Of a stretch of 64,000 bases of DNA, positions 1 to 11,410 are shown piece after piece; position 1 is the first letter of the stretch, and each line of letters begins with the position of its first letter. Under the pieces are notes generated by a model that saw nothing but the letters and a program-made list of their open reading frames with translations, did not search any database and had not been told where the DNA came from. The stretch is from Manihot esculenta (taxonomy: Eukaryota > Streptophyta > Magnoliopsida > Malpighiales > Euphorbiaceae), in assembly GCF_001659605.2 (NCBI RefSeq), contig NC_035164.2:23416500-23480499 (forward strand), in the 5' to 3' direction. A program made the translations under genes and the position numbers.

Positions 1-1325
1 ATTCATGCATTGACCTCAATGTAATGGAAAAATTAAAGTTCAAAGGAAACTGAGTACTCCCCTGGTGTGATTGTGAGCGCCCTTGTTTAAGGTCACGGGC
101 TGGACCTTCTCCACTTGATCAAGGCTCAAGTAATTAGGGGAGGAAAAAGGGTCCCAACTGCATTAAGTAAAAAGTGTAGCATGCCTTTTGATTTGATCAT
201 AACCTATCCTATTTCTTTCATGTACTCATGAAGTAACATGATTAGCTTCTCCTCTTTCAGGTGAGGTGTGCCTCTAGCCCTTATGTTTGAATTTTTGAGA
301 TGATTGGGCAGCACTTCGAACTTCAATTCATATTTCTCCATAGGTGACTGCAATTTGATACTGAATTCGGGCAAAACAAATTCTACCTTATTCGGTGGTT
401 TGGGCAGGCAGTGTTCCGCATGCTCCTTTGGTTTGGGCGCTTGGACTTCCACTTTCTCCTTTTGCGCATGGTCTATCTGCGAACTAAGCTGAAGAGGTGC
501 GGGTGGATCTTTGTCTTTCTGCGTTTGGTCGCAATCCACCTATTGAATGCTGCAGACTTTAGTTTTCAGTTTTGGCTCTTTTTGGCTTTCTTCATCTTTT
601 TGGCTAGCCTCCCTGCAAAAATCATTGTTTAGCATATCATCTTGATTCATATAAAAAACATCTTGACTCAAACAATCAATGATATCTAAACTATCAACAG
701 GTTCTGTTTGACCAGTTTGTTTGGACAAACAATTTTCTGGCTATTTTTCTTCAGCTGCTTGTTCTTGTACTTGCGAACTTTCCATCAGCCTTGACATCTT
801 GAAGCTCTTCCTCTCTTCTTAACACGATTGCATTTAATGAGGTGGCCATTTGTCCCATCTGCTGTTGGAGGCTTTGCACAGAAATTGCCAATGTCTCTAT
901 CATCTTCTCAAGGTGCTGGTTGGAACTTAGAGGTGCTGCTTGGGCTTGATCTCTTTGATAGTTCTAGTAGTTGTTGGCCCTAGCATAGCTGTAGTTCGGA
1001 TGGTCTCCCCAACCTGGATTGTATGTGTTATAGTATGGATCATGTCTAAGCTGGCTATTGAATCCTTCAGATGCATGTACTTGTTGGTCATCCTCATAAA
1101 GGGTAGGACATTGATCAGTTGGGTGTCCTACATATGCGCAAATCCCACATGGTTTGATTCGCTGAAGTTGTTGAGCTTGTTGAACTCGACCTATGACAAA
1201 ACTTTTCATAACAGAGGTTAGTTCAGAAATTTGAGCAGTGAGAATAGATGTACTTACCTCAACCATGAATCAGTTTCTTGAGTTCAGATCTGATCATGAA
1301 AGAAAAACAAATAAGTTAGATCAAC
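1..1325 (-). pseudogene. Athila-like Ty3/gypsy gag remnant
   Basis: Broken minus-strand coding sequence directly downstream of a tRNA-Asp primer binding site. The stretch read from 1266 down to 964 holds a CX2CX4HX4C zinc knuckle (CGICAYVGHPTDQC) followed by a DPYYNTYNPGWGDHP segment, which I recognise as typical of Athila-type Gag. Further pieces at 728-540 and 539-204 are hydrophilic linker-like sequence, separated by stops. The large retrotransposon Gag domain that should lie between the leader and the knuckle is missing, since only about 60 bp separate PBS and knuckle ORF, so the copy is internally deleted. It runs off the left edge, so pol and the other LTR cannot be judged. Not functional. 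Confidence 0.8.
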
Positions 1326-1343
1326 TCCCCGGCAACGGCGTCA
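1326..1343 (-). other. Primer binding site, tRNA-Asp type
   Basis: The plus strand reads TCCCCGGCAACGGCGTCA, which matches the 3' end of plant tRNA-Asp(GUC) plus CCA at 17 of 18 positions. On the minus strand this is the primer binding site of an Athila/Ogre-type retrotransposon, immediately inside the 5' LTR. It fixes the element's orientation. Confidence 0.8.
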
Positions 1344-1352
1344 ATTTTTTAC

Positions 1353-2863
1353 TGTGCGGTTGTCGAGGCCGGTCAAAAATAACCTTTCTGGTTATCAACA
1401 ATCTTACAACTGTAGATAGTGGTGAAAGGATCGAATCCACAGGAAATTGATACTCACCTATCTTTCTTATCAAGACCAAGAGAACAAACTGAAAATAAAA
1501 TAAAATAAACTGCAAGTAAAGTAAAAGAGGGGTTTTTTGAGATTGATTCAGTTAATCTAATGATAAAGCAATAAAATAAAGCGAATAATTAAAATAAGGA
1601 TAATCAAATATGAGAAAGGTCTAGTTGAAGAATTGGATCCACTTCAGTTGTTGGGATTGATCATTGATACTTAGGTTCTTTTGTTTGATTCAATAAATTA
1701 GTTATGGAGATGGAAGACGCTTCTCACCACCATGTCTTTCCTTAAGCATAAATTAATTAGGGAACGTTCTTTAACCAATCACTAATCAACAAGTTGTCAA
1801 GGAACGTCCTTGGGTCTTAGGCATTTAACAACTTTCAATTGCATAAAAAAATAGAGAGATCTAATTCTAGCTACCCAAACGCATGGAGATATCGCTAGAT
1901 CATGCAATTTCCTTAGTTTTTACACCAAGTGTTCTTGTGTTTGAACAATCTAAGCAATTACAGACTTAAAACTATTCAAACTAATAATATACCACCTTGC
2001 AATCAAGAATCAATTGGCCACATTGATCAAAATAACAAAGCAATAATGGAATCAAGCATGAAATTGCATAAATATTGAATAAACAAAAGTTAAACAATGT
2101 GTGTTCAGATCTCTCAATCCATAAAACAACTAAAGTTTCAATCAATTTTCAACTAGAATAAAAGGTTTTAGCCACTCATGGCTGAAACAAAACAAGAAAA
2201 TAAAGAAAAGAAGAAGAAAAGAGAGTGGTCGAATCCTTGGAGAAGAATGGAGTGGTCGATTGTCTTGTGAAGATGGAGTGGTCGTGCGGCTCCTTGAAGA
2301 GATGCTTATATAGGCTTTATGTGCTACCCTAGCTCCTTACTTGCTGCCCTTGCCGCCCAATGCACATTAATGAGGTGGAGCCTCTCTTTTGAATTTTGAA
2401 TGTGCAAGACTTGGGGGGCAAGTATGTCTTCTTTAGCTTCCTTGACAAGCTGAGTTTGAATTTCGAATTTGAATGTGCATCTTCTTGAGATTTGGCTTCT
2501 TCAATAAGGAAAAGGATTTTTGAAGATTTGAGTTTCAAATTGTTCTGCTGACTGCACTTTTCTTATTTGCCACTTTCTTTATTTAGCACTTTCCTTAATA
2601 AGCTGAATCTTGAATTTTGAATATTCTTGGAGATTTGAAATTTGAATTTCAAATTACTTTCCTTGTTTATCTCCTCTTCAGTTGCAACTTGGCATACTTG
2701 CTCTCCTTTGTTCCATTTTAGGTAATTTTAAGAGCATTTTCTCCAAATTACCTCTTTATACCATTTTCTGTAAAATAAGATCAAAACCACAAAATTAAGT
2801 AAAAAAAAGTGTAAATTAACATCAATGACATCATGATAAAATGGTTTAAATTTGGACTCATCA
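1353..2863 (-). mobile_element. 5' LTR of Athila-like Ty3/gypsy element
   Basis: On the minus strand the sequence begins TGATGAGTCCAAATTT at 2863 and ends near a CACA at about 1353, next to the tRNA-Asp primer site. Related sequence recurs at 47625-48738 and 63060-64000, which supports a dispersed LTR family. The inner boundary is uncertain by some 10 bp. Nothing in it looks like a host gene. Confidence 0.7.
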
Positions 2864-3540
2864 GTGTTGATGATAATAAAGTGTTTCAAAGGTAGCTAGA
2901 AATGTATCGGAGAAAAAAAGATATAACTATTTTCATTTTGAAAATAAGTTTAAATTGGCTTCTCAAAAAATTATAGTTAAATTAATTCAGAAACTATTGA
3001 AAAAAAATATAAAAAAATATTGCCTATCGCGTTTGAAATTATTCGCGATGAAAATATTATTTTATTAATAAAATATTATGAAAGAGAGAAATAAAATTAA
3101 AAAATATATTTTTTTATATTTTCACATTACCCGCTGCTCTTTTCTTCCAAAAAAAAAACCTGCTCTTTCTCTGTAATTATAATCCTTTCAATCTATGGGT
3201 ACTTTTGAGAAGATCATCAATCATCTCCATCTCCATAGATTTATGTGGTTTGAGTTTTTAGGTTATGATTCTCCTTCTCAATCCTTTTCCTCTCCTCCTG
3301 TACATCCTATTTTTCACATCTCTTTCAAATTCGTATTGAAATATGTGTCGTTGGATCAAGTAATGAATTTAGAATGGTTAATTCTTCAAGAAGCCACATT
3401 CAAGCATTTGGTTAACACTTGAAAGGTCTCAAATACAGTAAATAAGAAAAGAAATTCAAAGATTAGCCCACCATTTTCTCCTGTTTTTCTTTATTTTATT
3501 TCCTTCAAAAATACCATCATTGTAGAATTCATATTTACAT
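2864..3540. other. AT-rich intergenic stretch, no gene seen
   Basis: A/T-rich sequence with homopolymer runs. A 75-codon open frame at 3195-3422 shows no recognisable domain and I do not support it as a gene. Confidence 0.6.
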
Positions 3541-3992
3541 AGTGAGCAGTATTCGACTTAAATCGAAAAAATCAATCGAATTGAATTAATTCAAAAATTC
3601 AGTTTGATTTTTTATTCATTTCAGTTAGGTTCAGGTTTTAATTTTAAAATTTTTTGTTATTTCAGTTCAATTCGATTTTAATTAGAAAAAATTAAAAAAT
3701 TAAAGCGAACCGATTAGTGATAATAGTATATTATTTTTTATAATATAGAGATTAGAGTATAATCAAGATTAAAATATTTTAATTAAATTTTAAAATACTA
3801 AAAATAATGTATAAAAAATAAAAAATCTATTAAAAAGTCCAGTTAATCAAATCAAACAGAATCGAATTAAATCAAATTGATTTGATTTCTTTCCAAAATT
3901 AGTTCAGTTCGATTTTCACAAATACTAAAATTTAATTTTTAGTTTATTCAGTTCGATTTGATTTAAACCGAATCAATCAAATACTTATCACT
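3541..3992. mobile_element. MITE-like element with inverted ends
   Basis: A block of about 452 bp whose ends are imperfect inverted repeats: AGTGAGCAGTATTCGA at the left against the complement of TCAAATACTTATCACT at the right, 13 of 16 matching. The inner arms are also roughly complementary, rich in TCGATTTGATTT and its complement. No coding capacity. This is the pattern of a non-autonomous DNA transposon. A more decayed relative lies at about 41370-41770 and a truncated one at 58960-59220. Superfamily unknown. Confidence 0.65.
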
Positions 3993-4553
3993 ATTTGTAG
4001 GTGCAAAAAGTAAAAAAAAAAAAAAAAAAAAATCTTCTTGTATGAGATCCTTAGTGCTTTGCATTGTTAGATAACCTATTCAGGAGTACCCAAATTATAA
4101 TAACGTTGTTGATATTTATAAGTTGAAAACAAAAGAGCTTCTTTTTTAAGCATGAAAAATAATATTGTTGGTGGTATTTCTAGATTGCATTGACTGTAAA
4201 ATTAATATTAAAACCGGATGAAATTAATTTTGGATTTGTCCAACAAGTTAATAAAAATCAAACTCTAATTTTATGCTATAATAATTGATGGTAAAAACAT
4301 CGACTCTAATATGTAATAGTCTCAACACTTTTAATTATTGTCCAATCATAATAAGAATATCGATTAGAAATATTTGGAGACATTACGTAAATGTAATAGG
4401 AATCTCACAATTATAGCCACATTATAACTTTTTTGGCATAGTAATATAGTTTTATAAATTTTATCTTTACTCGAAATTCAATTAAATTAATACTAAAAAT
4501 AAATAATTACCTTTATAAAATTGTATTTAAATACTTAAAATATACAAATAATG
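3993..4553. other. AT-rich intergenic stretch, no gene seen
   Basis: A poly-A run near 4012-4032 and generally AT-rich sequence. I see no coding potential or recognisable repeat. Confidence 0.55.
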
Positions 4554-4566
4554 ATATCCAATTACA

Positions 4567-4659
4567 GCACTCCGAGGCTTAGCCTGGTGGAAAGTGCATC
4601 CTGATGGACCTGAGAGGTCTAAGGTTCGACTCCCCCAACCCCTGTTTCAAAAAAAAAAA
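4567..4659 (+). mobile_element. Short tRNA-derived SINE with 13-bp TSD
   Basis: About 93 bp with an A-box-like TAGCCTGGTGG near 4579 and a box B (GGTTCGACTCC at 4623-4633) that fits the RNA polymerase III consensus. It ends in an A tract. It is bounded by a perfect 13-bp direct repeat, ATATCCAATTACA, at 4554-4566 and 4660-4672. Internal promoter, A tail and long target duplication together indicate LINE-mediated retroposition of a tRNA-like transcript. It lacks any extended non-tRNA body, unlike most plant SINEs. A functional tRNA gene is unlikely because no good cloverleaf is evident and the 3' end is an A tail. Confidence 0.8.
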
Positions 4660-4931
4660 ATATCCAATTACAACCAACAAATTATTCATAAAGTATATTA
4701 CTAATAAAATTAGATGGTGTTATAATTGAGTTTAAATTTAAACAAAAATGAGAAAATACATCCTAATTAAACATGATTTTAATATTTAAGAATCAAATTT
4801 GAAGCCAAATTTTGACTTTAATTTCATTACTATTCAATTATAAATAATTTGAATATGATTTAGTTTGATTCTATTTTAGTTTTATTTTTATTTTCATTTC
4901 AATTTAGATCTTAATTTTTATACCTAAAAAT

Positions 4932-4932
4932 A

Positions 4933-4983
<51 letters not shown>
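4932..4983. repeat. (TTA)n microsatellite
   Basis: About 17 uninterrupted TTA/ATT triplets, with shorter related runs near 5017-5035 and 5083-5103. Confidence 0.95.
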
Positions 4984-4984
<1 letters not shown>

Positions 4985-5479
4985 ATATTGAAAATTAACA
5001 ATAGTTATCTTAAAAAAATATTATTATTATTATATTATTTAAAATAGTAAAAGAAAATTAAATTTCTAAAATCAGAATAATAACAATAATAATAATAATA
5101 ATTAATATAAACATATATTTTATATAAAATTCTTAATGACAATATGAAATTATCTCTTGATTGTATTTTTTTAGTAAAAGACACATATGTAATTAATAAT
5201 TAAAAAGTATAGCATATGAATAACATGTTATTTAATAATTTAGCATATTTATCATTAGAATTATATAAAAAATATAAAAATAATATAATACTAAATTATA
5301 CTCTTTCCCTGTATATTTCTTTCTCTACCCTGCCAACTCTTTTAATCAAGTTGTTTTTATCTTTCTCCATTCCTCACTGCACATTCTATATCTGGCTTTC
5401 TCTATCACAAGTTTTTTGTGTTGTATATTCCACCTCTCTTGATCATTTCCTGTTATCCAATAATCATCTAAAATAAATT
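4984..5479. other. AT-rich intergenic stretch, no gene seen
   Basis: AT-rich DNA leading into the decayed Tat-type LTR. The open frame at 5216-5476 is hydrophobic and low-complexity without a family resemblance, so it is not called. Confidence 0.5.
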
Positions 5480-7360
5480 ATGAGTTGTCACTATAAAATA
5501 AGATCACGTGATAAGAATTTGATAAACCGATACGCAGTTCCATCCGTGAAATGGAAGACTTTGAAATCGTAACACTTGATTCTTATTCAAGACCCGTACT
5601 TCCCTAAAAGGACCAAGTCTTCATATAAAGTTACCCTTAGTAGGGACCATCCAGCAAAATCCCCATTATGCCTGTAATTACAGAATCACCAATCAATCTG
5701 TTAGGAAACCCAGAGATTACTATAACCCAAACACGCAGCGGAAAAATAAAAATCTCTGTTTTTCCTTTATGGGATTCGTGTGCTTTGCTTAATTCAAAAT
5801 GAAGGATAAGAGACTAACCTGTTAAACTTGACAAGAAGATATTATTGCAGACTGATGTTGCTGCTTTTCAACGAACACCCGCTATGGTATCCACACGAAT
5901 GTCTTTTACCCTTCTAGAGTTCTAGCTCTCTCAAAATGGATAAACTATGTGCTCCCGATCTGCAACTCAAAACGAATTCTCAAAAACGTTACTTCCACTT
6001 CGCAGAAGCAGTTTTTATTCATTTTTAGTCTTTTGGTTTCCCACAACTCTTTTCGTGAAAGAGTTGTATTCATAACCCACTATCACGATCTCGCAGATAC
6101 TCAAATATCTTATAATAATAAATCATTAATATTAATAATAATAACACTTTATTATTATTAATTATATTAATGGGTTTTGGACTTTTAGCCCATTAATATG
6201 ACATAGCACATCAACAACATTCTTTTGTGTGTGACCTAATAGGCTCACATTAATTGGCAATAGGTCTAATCCCACAAGGCCCATAAATCATAAGCGGTCT
6301 CTAGCAGGATATTATAACAACCTAATTAATATGAGGATCGATAGTCCGATAAAACCTAATAAATAGAACATGTATTAATCCCTTTTTCACATGATATCTA
6401 GTTTGAACATAAGTCATGGTCAATGTCAAACTTATAATATTCAAACTTATGATTTCTCGATCTCTAAGTAGACTGATAAATTCAAATGATATTGATCACA
6501 CTATTAATTCATTTGAGCATGGCCATGCATTTCTCAGTCTCACTTATCGAGGGGCCCAGAAGATATCTCTCTCAAAGAGGGATAAATTTTATCTTGATTG
6601 TTCAATACACTCTATATAATTTCTGTTATGCTCAATCATAAATTTTATGATTGTCCGATTAAAGATAATGTTTGGTTATGTCAAAACATAACAGTCCTTA
6701 TGTTGGAAACTATGACAATCTCAAGTCAAAGGATTAAAACATAACTACTTTGAAATTCACTTATGATAATAATCCATTTAGTGATCTCAGTGCGGGTCCA
6801 TCCAATACTTTATTTTCTAACAAGTATCTATGATTATTGAATTATATCAATATATATATAATCATCTCATGATTATCAATAAATAACCATACTAGTTATA
6901 TTTTATTATTATCAACATAATAATAAGTAATAAGGGATGTTAATCATTATTATGTAACATGCAAATAAATAATAATGATAGTAAAAACCTCTTTTATTAA
7001 TAACCAAAACAACATACAAAAAGGTCCAAGATAATGGCTTAGGGCAAATACACTAACACAATCAGCTGATGGGATCCCTTATTAATTTGCTGACCACATC
7101 ATTGCCGGATTTTCAGAAAATGTTATAATTAAATCCATATTCTTACAGTATAAAAGCGCTAACGATCACATAGACAAAGGTACACAATTTTTACACAACC
7201 ATTCTTAAGTTCTAAGCATTATAATTCTCTCACTTTTCTCTTTAACTTATTGACTTGAGCGTCGGAATGGTTGTTGTAGGCGCCAACCACCTCACATTTT
7301 CTTTCTTACAGGATTGACTAATTACAGTACAGCTCTATTCCGGTTACATCATTTGGTCCA
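5480..7360 (+). mobile_element. Decayed Tat-type Ty3/gypsy 5' LTR, interrupted
   Basis: LTR-like sequence upstream of a Tat-type gag, split by a solo LTR at 5699-7058. The part after the insertion has a TATA-like TATAAAAG near 7150, a TTGACTTGAGCGTCGGA stretch near 7250 and a degenerate primer-site-like TTTGGTCCATTGTCGAG near 7350. All of these recur in order, on the minus strand, in the related fragment at 38530-38990. The left boundary is not sharply visible. Confidence in the family comes from the adjoining gag. Confidence 0.6.
5699..7058 (+). mobile_element. Solo LTR with perfect TSD CAATC
   Basis: A 1360-bp block beginning TGTTAG and ending CTAACA, flanked on both sides by the 5-bp direct repeat CAATC (5694-5698 and 7059-7063). 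It has no coding sequence, and no primer site or polypurine tract continues on either side, so only an LTR remains. This is the normal outcome of unequal recombination between the two LTRs of one element. The family is not certain; a Ty1/copia origin is possible. The strand given is nominal. It sits inside the older Tat-type LTR. Confidence 0.85.
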
Positions 7361-7458
7361 TTGTCGAGAAATTTATTGATTTCTCTTTATTCATTTATAT
7401 TAAAACTGATCTCTTATCCCTTTTCTCTTAAAAAGAAATCTCTTTTTCCTCTTTCGAA

Positions 7459-8344
7459 ATGACCGACAATTCACAATCTGCTGTTAAGATTGCTACTAAT
7501 GAGGGCCACTATCAATTATTCCACCCCGGGCAGTGAACAAAACACACTCTCTAGGGTAAAAGAAGCAGATCTCAACGATTTGAACAATAAACAAATGCTT
7601 CAATACATCAAAAGATTGCAGGCCACCCTTGAGCAATGCAAAACTCGGGAGGAGGCATAATTTACGGCTCCAAAAGGAAGGGAAGAAGCCTCCATTAATA
7701 CCCTAAGGCCTCGGACAAAGACAATCCAAACATGGCCCAAAGGAAAGGCCAAGTTTGAAGAGGAAGAGTTATCAAGCGATGCGCCAAAGGATGTCAATTG
7801 GAAGCTAGTACGGGCTGTTCAAAGGTACCATAAAGAGTAAGAAGAAGACTATGGCCTAGACGGTGCCTCGCCCCTATCAAAAGAGATCCTTGTAGAAATA
7901 TTCCCAACCAAGTTCAAGTTGCCAAGCTTAGACAAACATGATGGAGCAGTAGATCCTATAAGTCACCTAGCGATCTTTAGGATGACCATGCAGCTTCAAG
8001 ATGTCAACGATTTCATATTATACCGAGTGTTTCCATCAATACTCATAGTTTTGGCTCAAAAATGGTACCAACATGTGAGTCTAGATTTAATTTAGAATTT
8101 TACACAATTTGCTATATTATTTAAGTCCAGGTTTATTACTTGTATGCCACCTAAAAGGGTCTTTTCTGACTTGTGAAAGATCTGCCAAGGAGAGGACGAG
8201 TCTTTTAAGTAGTTTTATTTCACGGTTTAATGCAGAAGCAATACAGGTGGAGGAATTAAATCATGAGATAGCATGTGAAGCATTAAAGAAAGAAACACAC
8301 AATGTCAAGTTCATGAACTCCCTAATCAAGAACCCAATGGCTAT
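7459..8344 (+). pseudogene. Tat-type Ty3/gypsy gag, first fragment
   Basis: Starts with a Met-Thr-Asp-Asn-Ser-Gln segment at 7459 and is broken by many stops and frame changes. Recognisable pieces are EADLNDLNNKQMLQYIKRLQ near 7565-7625 and, near 7910-8075, KFKLPSLDKHDGAVDPISHL followed by the motif ending in QKWYQH, the conserved core of the retrotransposon Gag domain. A minus-strand relative is at 37640-38530. It is cut at 8344 by the solo LTR and resumes at 10550. Non-functional. Confidence 0.75.
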
Positions 8345-10549
8345 TGTAATACCCGGCTAGACTCCGGTATCGGAATCCCTACCGTCCGGTGGGACCTCGG
8401 ATGTCGGAAACCTCTAGAAGGGTAAAATCATGATTTTATGAAATGTTTTCATGTATTTCATGTTTTTAAGTAAGAATTAAATGAGTTTTTACATGAAAGA
8501 TCTTTGGAGGAAAACCCAGGTTCGGCCGCCGAACTCCCAAGATCGGCCGCCGAACCTTGCATGCATGCGGAGGCACCTTCGGCCCCCGAACGTGGCCTGG
8601 CCAGCCACTATAAAAGGGACCCTTAGCCGAAATGGGCGAGGTTTTCTCCCATTTTCGGCCACAACAAGCTTCCGATCTCCCTCTCCTCAAATCTTGTGTT
8701 CTTTCACTAGATCTCCTCCATCTTTCTTGAGTTTTAAACCCACATTGCAAGTTTTAAGCTTTAAAGGCAAGTTTTGGAGCTTTGGAAACTCAGGAGCTCT
8801 CGTGCTTGGATCTCCGAGTTGAGTCATCTCTTCCTCGATCTTCAAGAGGTAAGAGCCGATCTTAAGCTCAATGTATGTTTCAAATGAGTTTCATGAAGTT
8901 TTAAGGGGTAGAGAAGCATGTTAGAGTTAGTTGAGCATATGTTAGGTTTATGTGATTTTTGAACAATGTGGCTTGCTTGATGTGTGTTTGAAGTGTTGTA
9001 GTTGGGGCATATGTTTGTATGAGGCCCCTAGGAACTGGTATGATGTGTATGCATGAGTAGAAACAAGTTTATGCAAGTTTTGAGGCGTTTTGGAGGCTGT
9101 GGACACAAGGGAGCCAAGTTTCTGCCCTTCGGCAGAAACTCAGGTTCGGCCGCCGAAGTGACTTTCGGCCGCCGAACCCCCTTGTGGAGGCAGTTTCGGC
9201 TGCCGAAGCCTGCCCCCGAAACTCAAGGTTCGTCTCTGTCTGGGAGGTTCGGCCGCCGAAAGTGCCGCCGAACCTGCATGGCTTTCGGCTGCAGAGGGAC
9301 TTTCGGCCGCCGAACCTGCCGCCGAAAGTGCCCTGTTCAGCCATTTCTTGCATGTTTTCATGTGATGTTTTCAGGATGTTTTAGGGGTTTTTGGGGAGCT
9401 TTTCAGAGTCACGTTCATGTATGTTTGGTGCCTCATTTGAGTCCACCTGTGTAGGTTCGGACCCGAGGAACCGAGACCCCCGGTTGTGAGATAGTTGTTC
9501 AGAGTTCGTTGCCAAGCTTCAGTTACCAGGTGAGTGGAACAACCCTTAAGCTTTAAAGTAAATGAATAAATGAATGAATCATAAAGCATTGCCCATGCAT
9601 CATTATGCCATGCAATATTAGGTTGCCTGCATTAGAATGCACGAATATGTTGCATTGCATACTTTGTTGTTGATGTGGATGAATGTTGAATGATCCATTA
9701 GCCCTTGTATGTCATGATAGCCTATGTGAGTCCAGGTGTGCCTGCTACGGCTCTACGCCCCTGGCACTATGATTGATGATGGAAGTCCGGGTGTGCCTGC
9801 TACGGCTCTACGCCCCCGGCATGTATAAGTAAGAAGGATAGGGGCTAAATGGTGACAAGTTCATCCTTGTTGTGAAATGTTTGTGTTATGACGCATACAT
9901 GAAAGCATGAATAAGAACAAGAATGAAATTAAAAGTTAATTGATAATAATAATAATAAAATGAATAATAATATACCTAAAAATGGAGGAATTAAAACAAA
10001 TGTTTTTAGTTTCTGCTCACTGGGCTTTTAGCTCACCCCACTCCCCTTATCCCCAGAGTTGCAGGTACAGGAGAGATCAGGAAGTCGGCTAGAGTGAAGT
10101 CAAGTCGTATGTATGTAATAGCTAGAGTATGTGGACATGATATATGATAAGAATGTAATGTAAAGTTTGAACAGTTATGTTTATGTAACTATGTTATTGA
10201 GGATAGATTTGTGCTTGACCATAATACATGTTAATCCCTTGGTATGTACATGATCTTATTATATGATGTGTATGTGAACCAACTCAACACAGATTACGTA
10301 TTGCCATTGAGGTTTTGATGAAATCCCACAGAGGGATTAATGTTTATGTACATGATGATTACAGTGCATGCACAGGTTGAGTTTGGTGTATGAAGAAAAA
10401 GAAAGGTTTTTATTCTCATGTATATTTGTTGATCATGTGTGGGATTAAACAGGTAAACTGGATGTATGTAGGCTTGCTACGGGTCCCGGCGGCCTTAAGC
10501 CGATCTGGATCCTAGCGCCGGTAACGGGTCGGATTTCCGGGTCGTTACA
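8345..10549 (+). mobile_element. Solo LTR of Tekay/Del-type gypsy, TSD GCTAT
   Basis: 2205 bp starting TGTAATACCCGGC and ending GGGTCGTTACA, flanked by GCTAT at 8340-8344 and 10550-10554. It is homologous along its length to the 2290-bp LTRs of the element at 12624-22589 but in opposite orientation and clearly diverged. It has a TATA box (CACTATAAAAGGG near 8609), the same clusters of TTCGGCCGCCGAA motifs (8520-8600, 9140-9330), and two tandem copies of a block containing GCCTGCTACGGCTCTACGCC (9733-9830). No primer site or coding region follows, so it is a solo LTR left by recombination. Open frames within it (for example 9053-9454) are artefacts of the GC-rich motif. Confidence 0.9.
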
Positions 10550-10897
10550 GCTATATACCAACAGTTAATAGACAAAACCCAGAAGTATATCAGGCTAGAT
10601 GATGAAATCCATATATCAAGAGAAGACAAAAGGACAAGCCAAAAATAAAACTAAAAGGCGAAAAGACGAGGATATAAAGCAGACCACAGAAATTACTCGA
10701 TCTTTTGAAAAAGGGATGATCAAAGTAAGTATAAGAATTATACTCCATTAAATGACTCACGAACATGCATTTAAATGTGGATTGAAAAAAATAATAAAAA
10801 AGGCAGATGGCCTCCCAAACTCAATCCAGAGAAAGCTGAAAGGCGAGACAGAACTAAGTATTATCATTTTTATGAGGACCATAGACATATATCAAAG
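10550..10897 (+). pseudogene. Tat-type gag, second fragment (knuckle region)
   Basis: Continues the Tat Gag after the solo LTR. Near 10845-10897 it encodes RTKYYHFYEDHRHISKE, the usual YCxFHxDHGHxTxEC zinc-knuckle segment with the first cysteine replaced by tyrosine. The copia element inserted just before the last cysteine codon; the frame continues at 26191. Stops and frame changes make it non-functional. Confidence 0.7.
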
Positions 10898-10902
10898 GAG
10901 TG

Positions 10903-11277
10903 TGTTAATATATAAACTGCAGTAACTTTAGCAATGTGGCAATGACAGCAACAACAGCAGCTTCCAGTAGCTTCCAGCAACTTCTAGAGCTTATTTGCTG
11001 TTATTTTACAGTTGTAACATACTTCTCTCAAGTGGACTTCTCTCCAAAGGAGTTACAACTAATTTCTCTCAAGTTACTTAGCAATGAAGTGTTTCAAAAC
11101 AGCTGTTTAATTTATGAGCCAAATTTAGCGCCAATTCTGTTTTAATAGTTAGTTAGAATGGAAGATTTTGGATTAGTTAAGAGTTGTATAAATAGTAGAA
11201 GCAGGAACTTAGATTGACGGGTTGTATAATTGTAATCATTTTTTGATCATTAATGAGAAATTCTTCATTTCTTCTCA
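10903..11277 (+). repeat. copia 5' LTR
   Basis: 375 bp from TGTTAATATATAAACTGC to TTCTTCTCA. Contains a TATA box (TATAAATA at 11187-11194). Compared with the 3' LTR it has an extra 11 bp near 11010 and an extra 6 bp near 11255. Confidence 0.93.
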
Positions 11278-11292
11278 TGGTATCAGAGCAGA
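11278..11292 (+). other. copia primer binding site (initiator Met tRNA)
   Basis: TGGTATCAGAGCAGA follows the LTR end directly. TGGTATCAGAGC is complementary to the 3' end of plant initiator methionine tRNA. Confidence 0.92.
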
Positions 11293-11410
11293 AGCTTAGA
11301 CAGTTTGCTCTGAAACTCCATTTCTTCTTCATATTTTTTGTTGCCTTTTGTGATCATTCTTGATCCTTGTGGATCGTGTCTGAGATAGCTTTCTTTGTGA
11401 TCCTTGTTGA

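Noticed and set aside
3195..3422. Possible 75-codon gene
   Set aside because: No domain, no homologous copy in the window, no splice context; it lies among transposon remains.
4567..4659. Functional tRNA gene
   Set aside because: Box A and B are present, but the sequence ends in an A tract within a 13-bp target duplication and no sound cloverleaf is evident.
5216..5476. Possible 86-codon gene
   Set aside because: Hydrophobic low-complexity translation of AT-rich DNA.
7600..7797. 65-codon minus-strand frame
   Set aside because: Antisense shadow of the Tat gag remnant.
9053..9454. Open frames rich in RPPK/AAES repeats within the Tekay LTRs (also 8466-8822, 13787-14780, 21463-22456)
   Set aside because: They come from the GC-rich TTCGGCGGCCGAA motif, which is open in several frames on both strands, and lie wholly within LTRs.
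10936..11145. 69-codon frame in the copia LTR
   Set aside because: Lies inside the LTR, and the 3' LTR copy breaks it.
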